DNA of 64,000 bases from Bradyrhizobium neotropicale (GCF_001641695.1 NZ_LSEF01000061.1:1-64000); one strand, 5' to 3'. Shown: positions 33,995-45,627, numbered from the stretch's first letter. Made by a program: numbers and translations. The notes: generated by a model not told the origin, from the letters alone.

Positions 33995-35020
33995 TCACAG
34001 CCACCCGGCGCGGCGGAAGCGCCAATAGAGCGCGATGCATGAGATCGCCATCACGCTCAGCAGCACGGGATAGCCGTACTCCCACTGCAGCTCCGGCATG
34101 TTCTTGAAGTTCATGCCGTAGATGCCGGCAAGCGCCGTCGGGATGGCGAGGATCGCAAGCCACGAGGCGAGCTTCTTCGAGACCGCAGTCTCCTGCGCCT
34201 GGCCGACCAAGAGGCTCGCCTCGAATGCAAAGGCCAGCACCTCGCGCATGGAATCGATCCGCTCCTGGATGTTGCGGACGTGGTCGGTGACGTCGCGGAA
34301 CAGCGGCTGCATGGTCGGGCGCACCATCGAGAGCTCATCGTGCTCCAGCCGGCGGCATACCTCCACCAGCGGCCCGATCGCGTTGCGCAGCCGCAGGAGG
34401 TCGCGGCGCAGCATGTAGAGCCGCTCGATCTGCGCCCTGGTGATCGCGTGCGACAGCACGTAATCCTCGATCTCCTCGACCTCCTCGTGAATGCTCTCGA
34501 GCACCGGCGAGTAGTTGTCGACGATGAAATCCAGGATCGCGTAGAGGATGTAGTCCTCGCCGCGCGCCAGCGCCCGCGGGCAGCTCTCGCAGCGTTCGCG
34601 CACCGACGTGTAGGAAGTCGAGGCGCCGTGACGGACCGTCACGAGATAGCCGTCGCCGACGAAGATGTGGGTCTCGCCGAACGCGATCCGGCCGTCGACC
34701 AGTTGCGCGGTCCGTGCCACGATGAAGAGGGCCTCGCCATATTGCTCGATCTTGGGCCGCTGGTGGGCGTGGTTGGCGTCCTCGATCGCGAGCTCGTGCA
34801 GGTCGAACTGCTTCTGCACGGCGCTGAGGAGCGCCAAGTCGGGCTCATGCAGGCCGATCCAGACGACATGGCCGGGCTTTGCCCGCCAGCTCGAGGCCTC
34901 GCTGATGGCGATATTGGCGACGCGGCGCCCGTCGACATAGGCACCGGCGGCAACGACGCCATCAGCGGAAACCGGCTCGGCGGGAGATATCGGGCGTGAC
35001 GGGACATTCATGGCCTTCAT
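33995..35020 (-). CDS. corA: CorA-family Mg2+/Co2+ transporter
   Basis: A 341-residue CorA-type channel. The long cytosolic domain carries the coiled helices (EEVEEIEDYVLS, QERIDSMREVLAFAFEA), followed by two C-terminal transmembrane helices with the signature YGMNFKNMPEL between them. It forms a pentameric divalent-cation channel in the inner membrane. The start at 35020 is an ATG; 35011 is also possible. It is inserted on the opposite strand between purS and purQ. Confidence 0.93.
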   Translation of the reverse strand: MKAMNVPSRPISPAEPVSADGVVAAGAYVDGRRVANIAISEASSWRAKPGHVVWIGLHEPDLALLSAVQKQFDLHELAIEDANHAHQRPKIEQYGEALFIVARTAQLVDGRIAFGETHIFVGDGYLVTVRHGASTSYTSVRERCESCPRALARGEDYILYAILDFIVDNYSPVLESIHEEVEEIEDYVLSHAITRAQIERLYMLRRDLLRLRNAIGPLVEVCRRLEHDELSMVRPTMQPLFRDVTDHVRNIQERIDSMREVLAFAFEASLLVGQAQETAVSKKLASWLAILAIPTALAGIYGMNFKNMPELQWEYGYPVLLSVMAISCIALYWRFRRAGWL

Positions 35021-35175
35021 CCCGGCAAATCGTTCGGCCAAATGGTGGGCTATGGCCTGTGCACAACGCTCGCAGGCGAGGCTAGCACTGGTAAAATCCC
35101 CGTCAAATGGTTATGTCTGCTGGCAAATTGGCCCTCGCGCCAGCCCGATTCCAATCCTCGCCCGGAACTTTAATC

Positions 35176-35877
35176 ATGAAAGCCGCCATCCTCGTCTTTC
35201 CCGGAATCAACCGCGAGCGCGACATGGCGCGGGCGCTGAAGCTGATCTCGGGACACGAGCCCGCGATGGTCTGGCACGCCGAGACCTCGCTGCCGGCCGG
35301 CACCGATCTCGTGGTGGTGCCCGGCGGCTTCTCCTATGGCGACTATTTGCGTTGTGGCGCCATCGCGGCGCGTGCGCCGGTGATGGACGCGGTACGCGAC
35401 TATGCGGCCAAGGGCGGCCTCGTGCTCGGCGTCTGCAACGGTTTCCAGATCCTCTGCGAGTCCGGCCTGCTGCCGGGCGTGCTGATGCGCAATGCGCGGC
35501 TGAAGTTCATCTGCCACGACGTGCATCTGCGCGTCGAACGCTCCGACACGCCGTTCACCCGCGGATACAATGCCGGGCAGGTGATCCGCGTGCCGGTCGC
35601 CCATGGCGAGGGCAATTACGAGGCGGATGAAGAGACCATCAAGCGCCTCGAAGGCGAGGGCCGCGTGCTCTATCGCTATTGCTCGGCGGACGGCGTGGTC
35701 GATGAGGCCCACAACATCAACGGCGCCGCGCACTCCATCGCCGGCATTGTCAACGACAAGGGCAACGTGCTCGGCATGATGCCGCACCCGGAAAACCACG
35801 TCGAAGACATCATGGGCTGTACCGATGGTCGCGGCCTGTTCGCAGGGCTCGCCCAGCATCTGGAAAAGGCCGCGTGA
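35176..35877 (+). CDS. purQ: FGAM synthase glutaminase subunit PurQ
   Basis: A 233-residue class-I glutamine amidotransferase that feeds ammonia to PurL. The nucleophile is C87 in GLVLGVCNGFQIL, and the C-terminal PHPENH holds the catalytic histidine. The start at 35176 (MKAAILVFPGINRERD) matches the family. Its stop codon overlaps the start of the next gene by 4 bp. Confidence 0.96.
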   Translation: MKAAILVFPGINRERDMARALKLISGHEPAMVWHAETSLPAGTDLVVVPGGFSYGDYLRCGAIAARAPVMDAVRDYAAKGGLVLGVCNGFQILCESGLLPGVLMRNARLKFICHDVHLRVERSDTPFTRGYNAGQVIRVPVAHGEGNYEADEETIKRLEGEGRVLYRYCSADGVVDEAHNINGAAHSIAGIVNDKGNVLGMMPHPENHVEDIMGCTDGRGLFAGLAQHLEKAA

Positions 35878-36848
35878 TTTCATTCGTGGTGAAGCGGCTG
35901 TCGGCCGTGATTGCGGTCGCTCTGCTTTCGAGCGCGGCGCTTGCGCAGGATTTCCCAAAACGTCCGATCACCATGATCGTGCCGTTCGCGGCCGGTGGCA
36001 CCTCGGACGTGATCGCGCGCACGGTTGCCGAGCAGATGGGCATCGCGCTCGGCCAGACCATCGTGATCGAGAACGTCGCCGGGGCCGGCGGATCGACTGC
36101 GCTGGCGCGCGCCTCGCGCGCCGAGCCGGACGGCTATACGATCGCGATCGGCAATGCCGGCACCAACGCTGCGACGTACACGATCTATCCGAAGCTGCCG
36201 TTCACGCCGGATTCTTTCGTGCCGATTGCCATGGTGGCGAAGACCTTCGGCATCATCGCCCTGCGCAAGGATTTTCCGGCGAAGGACCTCAAGGCGTTCA
36301 TCGCCTACGCCAAGGCCAATCCCGGCAAGATCAATCTCGGCCATGCCGGCGTCGGTTCGTCGAACTATTTGATCTGCAAGAGTTTCGTGACGGCGGCCGG
36401 GATTGATGCGACGCTGGTCGGCTATCGCGGCGCTGCGCCCGCGCTCACGGATGCGATCGGCGCCCAGATCGACGGCGTTTGCGATGCCGCGGCCTCCGTC
36501 TCGCAGTCGATCAACGAGAAGCTGGTGAGGGGCCTTGTGGTCGGCTCGACCGTGCGCCTCGCCACGCTGCCCGATCTGCCGACCTCGGCCGAAGCAGGCC
36601 TGCCGGAATTCGAGGCGCAGGGCTGGAACGGCCTGTTCGCGCCCAAGGGGACGCCGCAGGCAGTCATCGCCAAGCTGAACGCGGCCGCGCGCACGGCGGT
36701 GGAGACCGACGCGGTGAAGAAGCGCTTTGCCGATCTGTCGACCGTCGCCCCTGACGCCGACGAGCACACGCCGGAGGTGCTCCAGCAGCTTGTGACGCGC
36801 GACGTCGAGAAGTACCACAAAATGCTGGCGGGCGACGCCAAGCAGTGA
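35874..36848 (+). CDS. Bug/TctC-family periplasmic binding protein
   Basis: A 324-residue extracytoplasmic binding protein of the TctC (Bug) family, with a signal peptide (MISFVVKRLSAVIAVALLSSAALAQ) and FPKRPITMIVPFAAGGTSDV, IENVAGAGGSTALARASRA and LPEFEAQGWNGLFAPKGTP. Usual ligands are small carboxylates. It starts with GTG overlapping the purQ stop codon (GTGA), so it is translationally coupled to a purine gene. No TctA or TctB membrane subunits are near, as for most orphan Bug proteins. Confidence 0.92.
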   Translation: MISFVVKRLSAVIAVALLSSAALAQDFPKRPITMIVPFAAGGTSDVIARTVAEQMGIALGQTIVIENVAGAGGSTALARASRAEPDGYTIAIGNAGTNAATYTIYPKLPFTPDSFVPIAMVAKTFGIIALRKDFPAKDLKAFIAYAKANPGKINLGHAGVGSSNYLICKSFVTAAGIDATLVGYRGAAPALTDAIGAQIDGVCDAAASVSQSINEKLVRGLVVGSTVRLATLPDLPTSAEAGLPEFEAQGWNGLFAPKGTPQAVIAKLNAAARTAVETDAVKKRFADLSTVAPDADEHTPEVLQQLVTRDVEKYHKMLAGDAKQ

Positions 36849-37023
36849 GAGCGGCTGCTGCAGCGTTGTGCCAGCACTGCCTGGTCATCATGCCTTCGTG
36901 AACCTCCCCGACGATTGAGGCGACTGATGCTTCGTCGCCATCAAGGCGCATGCGCCCGCAGTCAGCGATTCCTAACCGCCGGAATCAGGGTGCCTGCGCC
37001 GTCGTTGTGCTCCCGGAAGTCAC

Positions 37024-37761
37024 ATGCCCATCGCTTTGGTCGTTCTGCTGCTCGATATCACGCTGATCTATCACGCATCGCGAACCGGCCGGCTGCAACC
37101 CTGGGCGTTCATCATCCTGATGGTGCCGCTGATCGGCTCGCTCGCCTATATCGCCGTCGAGCTCATTCCCGAATGGTTCTCCAGCCCCGGGGCGCGGCAG
37201 GCGCGCCAGCGCGTCGCCAACCGGCTCGACCCCGAGAAGCGCTATCGCGAACTGTCCGACCGGCTCGCCGCCACCGACACCATCGCCAACCGCGCGGCGC
37301 TGGCCGAGGAATGCGCCAGGATCGGACGGTTCGGCGAGGCGGAAGCGCACTACGACCACATCCTGAAGCTGCCCATGGGCCACGATCCCGCCTACGCGCT
37401 CGGCAAGGCGCAGGCGGAATTCGCCGCCAAGCGGCCCGCCGATGCGCTCGCGACCCTGGACGATCTGCAGAAGCAATGGCCCGAATTCGACTCGGCCGAC
37501 GCGCATCTGTTGTACGCCCGCGCGCTCGCCGAAGTCGGCCGCCTCGACGAGGCGCTCGAGGAATATCACGCCGTCTCCGGCTACTTTCCCGGCGCGGAGG
37601 CGCGGGTGCGCTACGGCATGCTGCTGCAACTGGTCGGCCGCACAGCCGAGGCGCGGATGGTCTTCAACGAGCTCCTGATCCAGATGCGGCGCGCGCCGAA
37701 ATATCTGCGCGAGGCGCAGGCCGAGTGGCTGTCGATCGCCGAGAAGCAGCTCTCGACCTGA
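37024..37761 (+). CDS. membrane-anchored TPR protein
   Basis: A 245-residue protein: two N-terminal hydrophobic helices (residues 3-18 and 28-48), then a cytosolic or periplasmic helical region with tetratricopeptide-like repeats (FGEAEAHYDHILKLP, PADALATLDDLQKQWP, LDEALEEYHAVSGYFP, TAEARMVFNELLIQM). It resembles the NrfG/CcmH-type or YbbN-type TPR adaptors in layout, but no named family is certain. A protein-protein interaction role is likely. Confidence 0.8.
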   Translation: MPIALVVLLLDITLIYHASRTGRLQPWAFIILMVPLIGSLAYIAVELIPEWFSSPGARQARQRVANRLDPEKRYRELSDRLAATDTIANRAALAEECARIGRFGEAEAHYDHILKLPMGHDPAYALGKAQAEFAAKRPADALATLDDLQKQWPEFDSADAHLLYARALAEVGRLDEALEEYHAVSGYFPGAEARVRYGMLLQLVGRTAEARMVFNELLIQMRRAPKYLREAQAEWLSIAEKQLST

Positions 37762-37815
37762 ACTGCCTGCGCTAAAGCGTGATGGGATTAGCCTTCTCGT
37801 AGACACGCACGCGGT

Positions 37816-37941
37816 GCGCTCCCTCTCCCGCTTGCGGGGGAGGGCTGGGGTGGGGGTATCGCGGCAATCGGTGATCCCAAAGCGGAGAGAGCCCCCACCC
37901 GGCGCTTCGCGCCGACCTCCCCCGCAAGCGGGAGAGGTTGA
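37816..37941. repeat. palindromic repeat (family D)
   Basis: A strong inverted repeat: CTCTCCCGCTTGCGGGGGAG at 37823-37842 pairs with CTCCCCCGCAAGCGGGAGAG at 37917-37936, with further pairing of GGGTGGGGG and CCCCCACCC inside. It lies between the TPR gene and the convergent EamA gene, as expected for a structured intergenic repeat or terminator. Confidence 0.85.
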
Positions 37942-37984
37942 CCGAGCCAGCGGTCCAATCGGTTCAACCAAAAACCATTCCGCT

Positions 37985-38950
37985 TTAGCGCAGCTTCAGC
38001 CGCTCCGCCGGCACCGTCATGGCCGCGACGCCGGCCATGACCAGCAGCAGACCCAGCGCCAGGTTGGACGGCACGCTTTCGCCGAGCAGCAGCACCGACA
38101 GGCCGACGCCGATCGGGATGCGCAAATAGCCCTGTGCATTCGTCGTCAGCGTGCCGAGCCGGCTGAGGCACATGTAGAACAGCATCAGCCCAACGGCGCT
38201 GGAGACGATCCCCATGACGATGGTGGCGGCGATCGCCTGCGGTGTCGGATGCAGCGTCCAGGGCTGGTCGATGATCAGCGAGGGCGGCAGCAGCAACAGG
38301 CCGCCGAACAGGAGTGAGCCGGCCGCCACCACCATCGGGTCGTAATCGGACAGCCTTAAGCCGAAGATCGTCGCACAGGCGAAGGATATGGTGGCGAGCA
38401 GGATCGCGATCTCCGCGACGATCTCGCTGCCGAAGCCGCGCAGCGTGTCGAGACCGACGATGGCGACCGTGCCGGCAAGGCCCAGGATCGCGCCCGCGAG
38501 CTTCAGCAGCGTTGCCGGCTCGTGCCGTGTGATCAGCGAGGTGATCAGGAAGGCGAAGATCGGCGTCGTGGAGGCCAGCACGACCGTGTTGGACGCCGGC
38601 ACATATTGCTGCGACCAGGTGATGACCAGGAACGGGAAGGTCGAGTTGATCAATTGCTGGGTCGCGAACAGCTTCCAGGCCTTGGCGTCCGTCGGGATCC
38701 TGACGCCGCGCATCGACAGGATGGCGAACAGGAAGGCGGCGGCGATCAGCGAGCGGGCCGAGATGAAGGTGATCGGCGGAATCGTATCCAGCGCGAGCTT
38801 GGCCAGCGGATAGGTCGAGCTCCAGCAGCAGGCGAGCGCGAACAGCAGCGCGTAGTCGCGCCAGCCGCGCGCGGCACCTGCTGCTATCGTCGGTAAAGGC
38901 GTTGGTTCGGGTGCCGCGGTGCGACCCGTCCTCGATGTGCTCTGCGGCAC
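37985..38950 (-). CDS. EamA/DMT-family transporter
   Basis: A 321-residue ten-helix inner-membrane transporter of the drug/metabolite superfamily, with two EamA repeats (first from about residue 30 starting YALLFALACCWSSTYPLAKLAL; second ending GLLLVMAGVAAM). A GTG at 38950 with GGGGAG upstream is chosen over a TTG at 39007. Substrate unknown. The thioesterase gene lies upstream on the same strand, 73 bp away. Confidence 0.88.
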   Translation of the reverse strand: MPQSTSRTGRTAAPEPTPLPTIAAGAARGWRDYALLFALACCWSSTYPLAKLALDTIPPITFISARSLIAAAFLFAILSMRGVRIPTDAKAWKLFATQQLINSTFPFLVITWSQQYVPASNTVVLASTTPIFAFLITSLITRHEPATLLKLAGAILGLAGTVAIVGLDTLRGFGSEIVAEIAILLATISFACATIFGLRLSDYDPMVVAAGSLLFGGLLLLPPSLIIDQPWTLHPTPQAIAATIVMGIVSSAVGLMLFYMCLSRLGTLTTNAQGYLRIPIGVGLSVLLLGESVPSNLALGLLLVMAGVAAMTVPAERLKLR

Positions 38951-39023
38951 CTTGTCTGGCTCCCCGGCGCGACAGCGCCCCGCCAACACTGGGCGAGGGC
39001 GCGCCAAAAGGAAAGGCGCCGAG

Positions 39024-39503
39024 CTATGCGTTTGGCTGAGGTTGCGGCTTCCGCTTCACCCGCTTGATCGTGCCGGAGAAGGTAAACAGCGGCCGCCCGC
39101 CGGACGTCAGCTTGCCGCGCAGGAAGATCAGCGAGCCGCCGGCGCGGGACACTTCCCCCGTGCATTCGATCAGCTCGCCCTCGCGGGCCGCGTCGAGGAA
39201 GTCGCAGGCGAAATTGGTGGTCACGGCCGGCCCGTCCAGCTCGTGGGTGGCGATCGCAAACAAGCAATAATCCGCGAACGCCATGAAGCATCCCCCATGG
39301 ACGTTCCGGGCGCCATTGAGGTGCTTTTTCTCGACCCGGAAGGCGCAGCGGACGCTGCCGTCGTCCTCGATCCTGTGCCAGAACGGGCCGATATGGCTCT
39401 CAAAACTGTCGCGAATCCAGGTCCGCCAGCCCGTGAATTCCCCTTCGGTGGCGACGTGCAGGTCGGGGCGGCGGGATGCGGGGGCTTTGGTCAGCTCGTG
39501 CAA
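39024..39503 (-). CDS. PaaI-family hotdog thioesterase
   Basis: A 159-residue hotdog protein with the active-site helix GARNVHGGCFMAFADYCLF, acting on acyl-CoA. The likely start is a TTG at 39503 with GAAGG upstream; no ATG or GTG fits the N-terminus better. It probably forms a transcript with the EamA transporter. Third hotdog protein of the window. Confidence 0.88.
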   Translation of the reverse strand: MHELTKAPASRRPDLHVATEGEFTGWRTWIRDSFESHIGPFWHRIEDDGSVRCAFRVEKKHLNGARNVHGGCFMAFADYCLFAIATHELDGPAVTTNFACDFLDAAREGELIECTGEVSRAGGSLIFLRGKLTSGGRPLFTFSGTIKRVKRKPQPQPNA

Positions 39504-39685
39504 GGAAATGGGCCTTCAATTACGGGTCTTTTGACCTTAAATCCGATCCGTCAGCGCCTTGCAATTCCTGTTCCCGCGGACCCCGGCTGCAAAATGTGGG
39601 ACAGCGGGAAAATGCGTCATAAAGGGCTTTTCGTAGGCCCCTGATGTTCCTAAGAACGGCCAACCTCGCCGAAAGCCCCGAATCC

Positions 39686-41899
<2,214 letters not shown>

Positions 41900-41924
41900 G
41901 CGGCCGCTGCTACCACAGTCTCCG

Positions 41925-42002
41925 GTCATTGCGAGCGTAGCGAAGCAATCCAGTCAGCCTCCGCGGAGAGACTCTGGATTGCTTCGCTACGCTCGCAATG
42001 AC
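41925..42002. repeat. dispersed palindromic repeat (family A, copy 2)
   Basis: A perfect 29-bp inverted repeat (41925-41953 and 41974-42002) with a 20-base loop. The arm starts GTCATTGCGAGCGTAGCG and ends GCAATCCAG, the same family as the repeat at 26595-26711. It lies between the convergent purL and acyltransferase genes and may act as a bidirectional terminator. Confidence 0.9.
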
Positions 42003-42011
42003 GTACATGGG

Positions 42012-43202
42012 TCACAGCACCTTGGTTGCCCCTGGGATCTGGCGCAAGGCGTGCGTCAGCGCCCAACTGAACGCGACCGTCAGCACGAACCCGATCGTCG
42101 CCTTGATGATCGCCGGCAGGTTATAGTCGAACAGCCAGTATTGCAGCCAAAGCGCGATCGGGTAGTGCACCAAAAACATGCCGTAGGCATCCGCCTGCAT
42201 CGGATCGAGTAGCCTGGCCGAGCCTGTTTGTTTGAACCTCTGGAAAAAGGCCAGGATCAGAAACATGATGGCCACGCTGAAGACAGCGAAGCAGGCGGCA
42301 TAGAGCCCCTCATACCAGTTCGGCAGCGGCGACGGATTTCCCAGTATTTCGCGCTTGATGAAGATCAGCACCCAGAGCAGGCAATACGGAACGATCGTCA
42401 AGATCATCCAGTCCCAGGTGACCTTTGCCATCCGGCCGTCTGCCGCGAGCAGGCCGCGATCCATATTCGCGACACCGATGCCGGCACCGAAAAAGAAGTA
42501 GCTCGCATAGAGCATCACGCGCCCGTGCTGCACCGAGAACGGCCCGAACTCGAACCAGCTGCTTGGTCCATAATACATCAGCCCGGGAACATAGAACGCT
42601 GCGGTGACGGCAAGCATGACCGCGAAGAACACGGCGGGCCGGCGGCGGCCGTGCAGCGAGAGGCGGTTGATCGGATCGAGCAGGTTGGGCGACAGCCGAT
42701 GCAGGATGCAGGCAATCACGTCGAAGCCGAGCAGGACCCAAAGGAACCAGATCGGCCCGCTCGGCCACGGGCCCTTCGTGACCATATTCCACCAGTATTC
42801 CGAAAAGCCGATCTCGGGATGGTGCCGGAGCGAGATGGCGTAATAGGCAAGCGGAATGATCGTGAATGCACAGACCACGAACGGCAGCCCAAGCCGAACC
42901 AGGCGATCCGTCAAATAGTTCAGCGCTCCCTTGCGGGCGATGCCCGACCACGCAAACAAGCCCGACAGGAAGAAGAACATCGCCATGAAGAAGCTGTCGG
43001 TGGCCAGCACGATCATGTCGAAGCCGAAGAAGAATTTCGGGTCGGTATGACCAAAATAGGTATAGGGGATGACGGCATGGTGCAGCAGCACCACCAGCGT
43101 CAGGAAGGTGCGGGCGCGATCGAGCGACAGGTTGCGCGCCTTGCGCTTGGGCGCAGCATGCGCTTCCGCGCCGATCGTCGCTGAATGTGAGATCGTGCTC
43201 AT
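42012..43202 (-). CDS. acyltransferase family 3 membrane protein
   Basis: A 396-residue integral membrane acyltransferase of the Acyl_transf_3 family (NodX/OafA-like), with ten or so helices. It begins in the typical way (LSLDRARTFLTLVVLLHHAVIPY, with the catalytic-site histidines LLHH). These enzymes O-acylate cell-surface polysaccharides or lipids. The start at 43202 has GGGGCG upstream. Substrate unknown. Confidence 0.92.
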   Translation of the reverse strand: MSTISHSATIGAEAHAAPKRKARNLSLDRARTFLTLVVLLHHAVIPYTYFGHTDPKFFFGFDMIVLATDSFFMAMFFFLSGLFAWSGIARKGALNYLTDRLVRLGLPFVVCAFTIIPLAYYAISLRHHPEIGFSEYWWNMVTKGPWPSGPIWFLWVLLGFDVIACILHRLSPNLLDPINRLSLHGRRRPAVFFAVMLAVTAAFYVPGLMYYGPSSWFEFGPFSVQHGRVMLYASYFFFGAGIGVANMDRGLLAADGRMAKVTWDWMILTIVPYCLLWVLIFIKREILGNPSPLPNWYEGLYAACFAVFSVAIMFLILAFFQRFKQTGSARLLDPMQADAYGMFLVHYPIALWLQYWLFDYNLPAIIKATIGFVLTVAFSWALTHALRQIPGATKVL

Positions 43203-43384
43203 GGTCGCCCCGCTTGTGCTGCCTCTCCCGATCGGACTCTGCCGCCGGGAACCAGATTCAGCAAGGGCAGTTTCGGTCATTCATCGCCCCAACCGGCACC
43301 CCCAGGAACCAGTCCCGCGTCGCGAAGTTAGCGATCACGAAATGGTCGAGCCGCCTGAGGCGGCACGAGGTGTCGGAGCTCGCG

Positions 43385-43558
43385 ATGACAATCCTGAAAT
43401 GGGCGCTGATCTTTCTGCTGGTCTCGATCGTGGCCGGCGTGCTCGGATTCACCGGCATCTCGGCCGCCTCCGCCGACATCGCCCGCTTCCTGTTCTATAT
43501 TTTCGTCGTGATCTTCCTGGTGCTTCTGGTGCTGGGGCTCACGATATTCAGGGCATAA
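43385..43558 (+). CDS. DUF1328-family small membrane protein
   Basis: A 57-residue protein with two hydrophobic helices, typical of DUF1328 (YtjA): MTILKWALIFLLVSIVAGVLGFTGI and ADIARFLFYIFVVIFLVLLVLG. The ribosome site is GGAG six bases upstream. Members are found in many proteobacteria and may be stress-related; function unknown. A hairpin follows 28 bp later. Confidence 0.9.
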   Translation: MTILKWALIFLLVSIVAGVLGFTGISAASADIARFLFYIFVVIFLVLLVLGLTIFRA

Positions 43559-43581
43559 CGGGGGCCGCAGCAGCATTGTCA

Positions 43582-43611
43582 GTCGTTGCCCGGGACAAGC
43601 CCGGGCATGAC
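43582..43611. repeat. palindromic repeat (family E) / terminator-like hairpin
   Basis: TGCCCGGG (43587-43594) pairs with CCCGGGCA (43600-43607) around a 5-base loop, inside GTCGTTGCCCGGG...GGCATGAC. This short motif is frequent between genes in Bradyrhizobium. Here it separates the convergent DUF1328 and DUF427 genes. Confidence 0.7.
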
Positions 43612-43628
43612 GAAGCCTTGCGCAGTGG

Positions 43629-43988
43629 CTACCCCACTTCCTCGATCTTCACCTTGTCCGGGTAGAAGGCGAGATGGCCGGAAATCTCCGCCATCGCGGG
43701 GTAGGGCGTCTCGTAGGTCCAGATCGCGTTGTCGAGGACCTTGCCGTCGGCCTTGACGCTGTAATAGCTGGCGTCGCCCTTGTAAGGGCAGTGGGTGACG
43801 CGGTCGGTGCGCTCGAGCAGCGCCATGTTGGTGTCCTCTCGCGGCACGTATTGCACCGCCGGATATTTGGCTTCCTTCAGCGTCAGCGCCCTGGCGGTTT
43901 CCGCGATCACGACGTCGCCGGCCGTCACGCGGACGCGCCGGGGATTTTGGGTGATGGTGATGGGGTGGTCGGGCCCTGGAAGCTTCAT
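43629..43988 (-). CDS. DUF427-family protein
   Basis: A 119-residue protein of the DUF427 family: ARALTLKEAKYPAVQYVPRED, THCPYKGDASYYSV and WTYETPYPAMAEISGHLAFY. The family forms a beta-tent fold with a conserved pocket; the biochemical role is unknown. The start at 43988 has an AAGG-like ribosome site. Length is typical. Confidence 0.92.
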   Translation of the reverse strand: MKLPGPDHPITITQNPRRVRVTAGDVVIAETARALTLKEAKYPAVQYVPREDTNMALLERTDRVTHCPYKGDASYYSVKADGKVLDNAIWTYETPYPAMAEISGHLAFYPDKVKIEEVG

Positions 43989-44174
43989 GATTTCACGCCT
44001 TTTCGATCAATCTGCCGCGCGCGGCACTTTGTCGTGCCTTTATCCTGGTCGGATCCGGAATATAGTGACCGGGTGCGTGACCTAGAAGTCCGTTCACGCT
44101 AAGTTTGGCCCTGCCGGCGAGGGGACCCCGGCAGTGATTCGAAGCCGAACGAGACCAGAAGGAGCGCGACCCGA

Positions 44175-44411
44175 ATGCCAATGGACGCCCGCGATATCGA
44201 GGCGATGATCAAGGCGGCGATCCCCGATGCCGAGGTAACCATCCGTGATCTCGCCGGCGACGGCGACCACTACGCCGCGACTGTCATTTCGGAATCCTTC
44301 CGCGGCAAGTCGCGTGTGCAGCAGCACCAGATCGTCTATCAGTCGCTGCGTGGCCAGATGGGCGGTGTGCTGCATGCGCTTGCGCTGCAGACCGGGGTGC
44401 CTGGCACCTGA
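44175..44411 (+). CDS. BolA-family protein
   Basis: A 78-residue BolA/IbaG-type protein: MDARDIEAMIKAAIPDAEV at the start, VQQHQIVYQSLRGQMGGVLHALALQT near the end with the conserved histidines. BolA proteins bind a [2Fe-2S] cluster together with a monothiol glutaredoxin. GAAGGAG lies ten bases before the start. In many alphaproteobacteria the next gene is the glutaredoxin; here it is at 48259, 3.8 kb further on. Confidence 0.92.
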   Translation: MPMDARDIEAMIKAAIPDAEVTIRDLAGDGDHYAATVISESFRGKSRVQQHQIVYQSLRGQMGGVLHALALQTGVPGT

Positions 44412-44433
44412 TCTGACGCGCGAGGGTACGAAG

Positions 44434-45627
44434 ATGGCTGCGGACAATCCTCGCGGCGCGATGTTTCGTGTCATCGTGCCGAACCAGCATAGCCGCGTGA
44501 CCTATGCCGAGCTGTTCTTCGATCTCGTCTTCGTCTTCGCGGTCACGCAAGTCTCGCACACGCTGCTGCATCACTTCAGCCCGCTCGGCGCGGTGCACGT
44601 CACGCTGCTGTTTCTCGCGGTCTGGTGGGTCTGGGTCTACACCGCCTGGGTCACCAACTGGCTTAATCCCGAGCTGACGCCGGTCCGGATCCTGCTTTTC
44701 CTGATGATGCTCGGCGGCCTCGTGCTGTCGACGACGATCCCCGGTGCGTTCGAGGGACGCGGCCTGTGGTTTGCGATTGCGTACGCGACCATGCAGGTCG
44801 GACGCACGGCGTTCTGGCTGTTCGCGACCCCGCTGCACCGGGTCCCGGTCCGGCACAACGCCATCCGCATTCTGGTCTGGCTCTCCATCTCCGCGATCTT
44901 CTGGATCCTCGGCGGCTTCGCGGAAGGGGAGACCCGGTTGTGGCTTTGGATCGCCGCGCTGACGATCGAATACGTGTCGCCCGCGGCCCGCTTCTGGGTC
45001 CCGAAGCTGGGCTTCTCGTCGGTCGAGGCCTGGGCCGTCGAAGGCGGCCACATGGCCGAACGCTGCGCCGGCTTCATCATCATCGCGCTCGGTGAGGCCA
45101 TCGTCGTCAACGGCGCGACCTTTGCCGAGCTGGACTGGACCGCGGACAACATTCTCGCCTTCGTCGCCGCGCTCGTCGGCAGCATCGCGATGTGGTGGGT
45201 CTATTTCCACAAGGGTGCCGAGGCCGGTTCCGAGCTGATCTCGAAGACCGCCGAATCCGGCCGGCTGGCGCGGCTCGCCTACACGTATCTCCATATGCCG
45301 ATCGTCGCCGGCATCATTCTGACCGCGGTCTCGGACGAATTGGTGCTGAAGCACCCGACCGGCCATTCCGACATCCGCACCGTCGTGAGCACGATCGGCG
45401 GGCCGCTGGTGTTCCTGATCGGCACCATCCTGTTCAAGCATTCGATCCGCGGCTTCCTCCAGCTCTCGCATGGCATCGGCATCATCCTGCTGCTCGCGCT
45501 GAGCTGGATCGCCGCCGATCTCTCTCCGCTATGGCTGTCGATCGCGACCAGCGTGATCATGATCGTGGTCGCGGTGTGGGAGTCGGTCTCGCTGGGCTCG
45601 ACGCCGGCCGAGGCCAAGGAGCATTGA
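44434..45627 (+). CDS. low-temperature-requirement A (LtrA) family membrane protein
   Basis: A 397-residue protein with about 12 hydrophobic helices in the LtrA family. The N-terminal signature is RVTYAELFFDLVFVFAVTQVSHTLL, followed by EGGHMAERCAGFIIIALGEAIVVNGATF in the middle. GAGGG lies upstream of the start at 44434. The original Listeria gene affects growth in the cold; the molecular role is unknown. It lies 22 bp after the BolA gene. Confidence 0.9.
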   Translation: MAADNPRGAMFRVIVPNQHSRVTYAELFFDLVFVFAVTQVSHTLLHHFSPLGAVHVTLLFLAVWWVWVYTAWVTNWLNPELTPVRILLFLMMLGGLVLSTTIPGAFEGRGLWFAIAYATMQVGRTAFWLFATPLHRVPVRHNAIRILVWLSISAIFWILGGFAEGETRLWLWIAALTIEYVSPAARFWVPKLGFSSVEAWAVEGGHMAERCAGFIIIALGEAIVVNGATFAELDWTADNILAFVAALVGSIAMWWVYFHKGAEAGSELISKTAESGRLARLAYTYLHMPIVAGIILTAVSDELVLKHPTGHSDIRTVVSTIGGPLVFLIGTILFKHSIRGFLQLSHGIGIILLLALSWIAADLSPLWLSIATSVIMIVVAVWESVSLGSTPAEAKEH

